64,000 bases of DNA from Weissella confusa (lineage in GTDB: Bacteria > Bacillota > Bacilli > Lactobacillales > Lactobacillaceae). This document shows, piece after piece, positions 60,803 through 64,000 of this stretch. The notes under the pieces were generated by a model, which ran no database searches, was not told the DNA's origin, and saw only the letters and a program-made list of their open reading frames with translations. Each line of letters opens with the position of its first letter. Within the stretch, counting starts at the first letter, position 1. The stretch spans positions 430,001 to 494,000 of the forward strand of contig CP168942.1 in assembly GCA_041871065.1 (NCBI GenBank). Reading direction: 5' to 3'. A program made the translations under genes and the position numbers.

Positions 60803-62470
60803 ATGTTTTCATTTATTAAACGACATAAGATTATGACAAGCACGTTGGCAGTTGTAGTTGTAGCAGGGCTGGCGACGGCTGGTTACCATGCCTACAAGGA
60901 AAGTCATCCAACGCTTTTAACGACAGCAGAAATCAAGCAGAACTTAGGTCTAAAGTTATCGAATAAGTTTACGAATGATCAAAAGGCTGCTAATAAGACG
61001 TACGCATCAGCAATGCAGAATTCGCAATATACAGTGGATAATATGTACACCAAGGTGAATCCTTATGGCACATCCCCACTAACCGCGTTCGTCATCTTCC
61101 AAACCGACCAAAAGGCAACGGTCAGTTACTCGGTTGCCGGTAAGACAAAGGCAACAACGATTTCAAATGACATTGACGGTGAGACGACCACTCACAAGAT
61201 TCCGGTCGTTGGCCTGTATGCCGATACAGCCAATAAGGTCACGTTTACCATTAAGTATGCAGATGGGCACACGGACGAAAAGACGATTACGTTGCGGACC
61301 AAGGCACTGCCAAAGTCGATGTCGAACATCAAGATTGACGTGAAGAAATCTGATGCTGACAAAATGTCGCTTGGTGATAACAGTTTGACAGTTATGGCCC
61401 GTACAACGAAGGAGCCGTTTGCCATTGACGCATCAGGTGATATTCGTTGGTATTCAACGACGTACAATGAGCACATTTTCAAGACGCTCAAGAATGGTCA
61501 CCTGTTGATGATGCGCAAGCAAAACAACAGTGCGCTGGTCTATAACGACTTGATTGAAACTGACTACATGGGACGCATTTATAAGACGTACCACTTCAGC
61601 AACAAGACATCTGGGTCAGATAATGCGACGATGAAAAACAAGTCAGAAGGCGAGACGACAGCAATTCACCACGACGTGATTGAGCTGCCAAATGGTGATT
61701 TGTTGGCAACTGTTTCTGATGGGTCAAAGTACATTGAAGATACGATGATTGTTATTGATCGCCAGACTGGTGAAATCAACCGCGTTATCGACTTCAAGAA
61801 AATCTTCCCAGCTGAAATGTACACCAAGTACACGTCAACCAAGCGTGCTGATGGTGGTATCGATTGGTTGCACCAAAATTCAATCAACTATGATGAAAGT
61901 GATGATAGCATCGTCATTTCTGCCCGTAACCAAGATTTGGTGATGAAGTTTGATTTCAAGACAATGAAGCCAATTTGGATTCTATCAAGCAAGGCCAAGT
62001 CATCATGGCCAAAGAAATGGCAGAAGTATGTTTTGACATATGCAGATGGCACGTCAATCAACGGTGGTCAACATGATGCGACTGTCGTAGTAGGTAGCCA
62101 CAACGGTAGCAAGGAAACCATCACGTTGTACGACAACAACATCGCAGTGACGAATGGTGATAAGAAGTCATCAGGCAAGTACTCACAAGGCATGCAGTTG
62201 GAAATTGACACGAAGACGATGACGGCCAAGGAAACGTGGGCTTACGGTAAGACACGTGGGACAGCCAACTACACCGACCGTATTGGCTCAACGGCATTGT
62301 TGTCAAACGGCAATTACTTGATTGACTTTGGTTATTTGAATGAAAAGAATGGGGATGCCTCAAACATCGTTGAAGTGACAGCGGATAATGAGGTGGTCTT
62401 TGATGTTGAACTATCAAACCTACAAAATAAGGGATATGTTTACCGTGCATATCGCGTGAATATTAAGTAA
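60803..62470 (+). CDS. Arylsulfotransferase (AssT)-like exported protein
   Basis: 555 residues. An N-terminal membrane anchor (TSTLAVVVVAGLATAGYH), an N-terminal beta domain, then a six-bladed propeller fold of the arylsulfate sulfotransferase family, with the conserved histidines in AIHHDVIELPNGDLL and WLHQNSINYD and the segment GGQHDATVV. Family enzymes move sulfate between phenolic compounds outside the cell. Lactobacillar members are common, but their substrates are unknown. Confidence 0.85.
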   Translation: MFSFIKRHKIMTSTLAVVVVAGLATAGYHAYKESHPTLLTTAEIKQNLGLKLSNKFTNDQKAANKTYASAMQNSQYTVDNMYTKVNPYGTSPLTAFVIFQTDQKATVSYSVAGKTKATTISNDIDGETTTHKIPVVGLYADTANKVTFTIKYADGHTDEKTITLRTKALPKSMSNIKIDVKKSDADKMSLGDNSLTVMARTTKEPFAIDASGDIRWYSTTYNEHIFKTLKNGHLLMMRKQNNSALVYNDLIETDYMGRIYKTYHFSNKTSGSDNATMKNKSEGETTAIHHDVIELPNGDLLATVSDGSKYIEDTMIVIDRQTGEINRVIDFKKIFPAEMYTKYTSTKRADGGIDWLHQNSINYDESDDSIVISARNQDLVMKFDFKTMKPIWILSSKAKSSWPKKWQKYVLTYADGTSINGGQHDATVVVGSHNGSKETITLYDNNIAVTNGDKKSSGKYSQGMQLEIDTKTMTAKETWAYGKTRGTANYTDRIGSTALLSNGNYLIDFGYLNEKNGDASNIVEVTADNEVVFDVELSNLQNKGYVYRAYRVNIK

Positions 62471-62596
62471 TAGCAAGCCGGCGTGAAATACCACGCTGGC
62501 TTTTTCATTTGCGGTATAAGTTCCAAAACCAAAACGAAGCGCCAATTTTGTATTCGTCCTATTATGAAATGAAGAGCATACAAAAGAGGGAGAAGT

Positions 62597-64000
62597 ATGG
62601 AACGCGTCTTTTTAAATATTAACCAGACGAATCGAGAATTAAATCGCAAAATTAAGCAGTATCTCAAGCAGCAAACGGTCCGTGGGCAGGTGCGCGATTT
62701 GCGCGTGCTAGCCCGTGCGCTGGCCGACGTGACGTTGTTGGTACCAGTCGCAGTGAGCGATAGCGACCGACGAACCTCATCTTCAGGGTATACCTATGTG
62801 ATTGGAACCCCAGACGTGCAACGGCAACAAGGTTATACCGTACGTGATGACGGTCGTTATTTGGTGCTGTATACGGATTTGGCTAAAAGTCGTGCGGGTC
62901 ATCGTGAACCCAATACGATGCAAGTTCAGATGCCGTATGTTTTGCAGAAGTTGGCCCATGCTAAAAATCTAGCGGGCATTATTTTGAATCCGGGCACGGA
63001 TGATGTTGTTTTGCCAAAAACGTTGTTGGCAGAGGAATTAGACGGTAGTGACACGGGTGCCGTAACTGGAACCGTGGCGGATGACTTACCAATTCAAGCA
63101 CTAGAACAAGTCGCGCCACCGGTTGGTATTGTAGCGGTTGGACTGCGTGTGAATGAGCTAAGCCGTTTAAATGAAGAGTTGGAAACTTATCGTGCGAAAA
63201 CGGAACGTCGTATTGATCGCTATGCCCGTCAGACATGGAACTTTGTGGCGGTGATTGTACTGGTGACATTGGCCTTACTGGCTGTTCCTGCACTGGGTAG
63301 GCGCGGATTGCTACCGACACTTATCTTGATTGTCTTGGCAGTGATTGTCGGACGAATCATCCCCGTCAGTTCGACAACCCGACAAAAGGCCAAAATCCGG
63401 GTTTACGAAAAAGAACGTGCGTTGGTGCGTATGATTGCCCTAGAAGATGAAATTGCACGATTGTCGTTTGATGAAGACGCTACTCAACAACTAGATGATT
63501 CGGCCGATTATGGCACCGATGATCTGGATTACATTAATCAAGATGTGCGCAACACAAATTTGGTGCGGTTGTTCCATTATTACAACGCTGCAACTGAGCC
63601 GGATGAAAAGGAATATCTGCTTGGTGAAATTGATAAGCAGTTCAAGAAGGCGTTGTTTGTGCAACCTATATTTTCTGAGGGTCACGTCATTGAACGAGAT
63701 GTTCTAGGACGACCATATATAGCTGACGACGAGACTTGGGTTAACGAGTTTATAGGTGATGGTGAAGGTAATTTATACTTACACCTGTACTTAAAAACAA
63801 GAGATGCGATTAAGGATGGCCGGGAAATTTTGACGATACGTCGTTCCGATTGGATTTCGTATATGATGAGAGTAAATCCGAACTTGGTGGGGGTTGCATT
63901 CGATATTACAGGCGGGCAACTTGTACTTAGCCGCGAAGAACTAGATCAGTTGCATTACGAGCCAAATTACAATCGTAAGGTGCCAACATCGTACTTCATG
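62597..64000 (+). CDS. Membrane protein with two SseB-like domains, 3' truncated
   Basis: The frame starts at ATG 62597 (GGGAGAAG upstream) and stays open to the window end, 468 codons. The N-terminal part is SseB-like (GRYLVLYTDLAKSR, LAGIILNPGTDDVVLPKTLL). Two membrane helices (VAVIVLVTLALLAVPALG and PTLILIVLAVIVGRIIP) follow, after a short coiled coil. A second SseB-like region begins VRLFHYYNAATEPDEKEYL and contains VGVAFDITGGQLVLS. SseB domains are of unclear function in Gram-positives. The helix pair between two such domains is unusual. Confidence 0.75.
   Translation, partial: MERVFLNINQTNRELNRKIKQYLKQQTVRGQVRDLRVLARALADVTLLVPVAVSDSDRRTSSSGYTYVIGTPDVQRQQGYTVRDDGRYLVLYTDLAKSRAGHREPNTMQVQMPYVLQKLAHAKNLAGIILNPGTDDVVLPKTLLAEELDGSDTGAVTGTVADDLPIQALEQVAPPVGIVAVGLRVNELSRLNEELETYRAKTERRIDRYARQTWNFVAVIVLVTLALLAVPALGRRGLLPTLILIVLAVIVGRIIPVSSTTRQKAKIRVYEKERALVRMIALEDEIARLSFDEDATQQLDDSADYGTDDLDYINQDVRNTNLVRLFHYYNAATEPDEKEYLLGEIDKQFKKALFVQPIFSEGHVIERDVLGRPYIADDETWVNEFIGDGEGNLYLHLYLKTRDAIKDGREILTIRRSDWISYMMRVNPNLVGVAFDITGGQLVLSREELDQLHYEPNYNRKVPTSYFM

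Overview
The window looks like the chromosome of a low-GC Gram-positive lactic acid bacterium, most likely Weissella or a close relative in the Leuconostoc branch. The pointers are comFA/comFC, long-form hpf, RNase Y, PepC, a D-2-hydroxyacid dehydrogenase, WxL surface proteins, a glucan-binding-repeat surface protein, strong use of TTG for leucine, many CcpA (cre) sites and a T-box. The genus is inferred from general style, not from a database match.

Layout. 0-3 kb: the end of a glucan-binding-repeat surface protein, then an orphan PstS. 3-10.6 kb: comFA, a frameshifted comFC, hpf under a cre site, a T-box-controlled metY, a conserved unknown gene coupled to tex, and a small acidic protein. 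10.6-18.5 kb: tRNA-Leu, an FMN reductase, a CopB-like copper ATPase, a structured intergenic region, an MFS exporter, a Ser/fMet/Ser tRNA cluster, and a P-type ATPase homologue that has lost its catalytic motifs. 18.7-25.4 kb: RNase Y, a 1.1-kb non-coding locus encoding a cre-controlled sRNA and a large multi-domain RNA of about 565 nt, then a beta-glucoside PTS and 6-phospho-beta-glucosidase under their own cre promoter. 25.6-31.8 kb: an aromatic aminotransferase and a membrane EIIC-like protein behind a leader peptide ending Tyr-Tyr-Phe-Trp-Phe-Phe-Gly, a BceAB-type ABC exporter, and a HIRAN-domain protein. 31.8-36.9 kb: small genes including a nucleoside deoxyribosyltransferase, HicAB, a HAD phosphatase and a DUF1659/DUF2922 pair. 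36.9-41.3 kb: a multicopy family of small RNAs flanking a Phe-rich-leader-controlled peptide-binding protein and metal-dependent dipeptidase. 41.3-50.9 kb: a probable defence island with a DUF262 protein, a GHKL ATPase operon with two uncharacterised partners, and a NUDIX plus PLD-helicase-DUF3427 pair. 51-64 kb: an AEC transporter, a D-2-hydroxyacid dehydrogenase, a nucleoside hydrolase, a three-gene WxL surface cluster, a frameshifted pepC, an arylsulfotransferase-like protein, and the start of an SseB-like membrane protein.

How it fits together. Several units sense nutrients at the RNA level: a T-box for methionine or sulfur metabolism, an aromatic leader peptide for the aminotransferase, and a phenylalanine leader peptide for peptide uptake and cleavage. 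Carbon status enters through cre sites at hpf, at the sRNA promoter at 20.38 kb and at the PTS promoter. The most unusual content is RNA. The structured RNA at 20.7-21.3 kb has a 12-bp closing helix and a 29-bp internal helix whose wobbles fix the + strand as the functional one. The sRNA family has hairpins that covary between four copies and loops rich in CCC or CUCC.

Three genes (comFC, pepC, the helicase) carry single-base frameshifts, so residual sequencing indels must be excluded before they are called pseudogenes.
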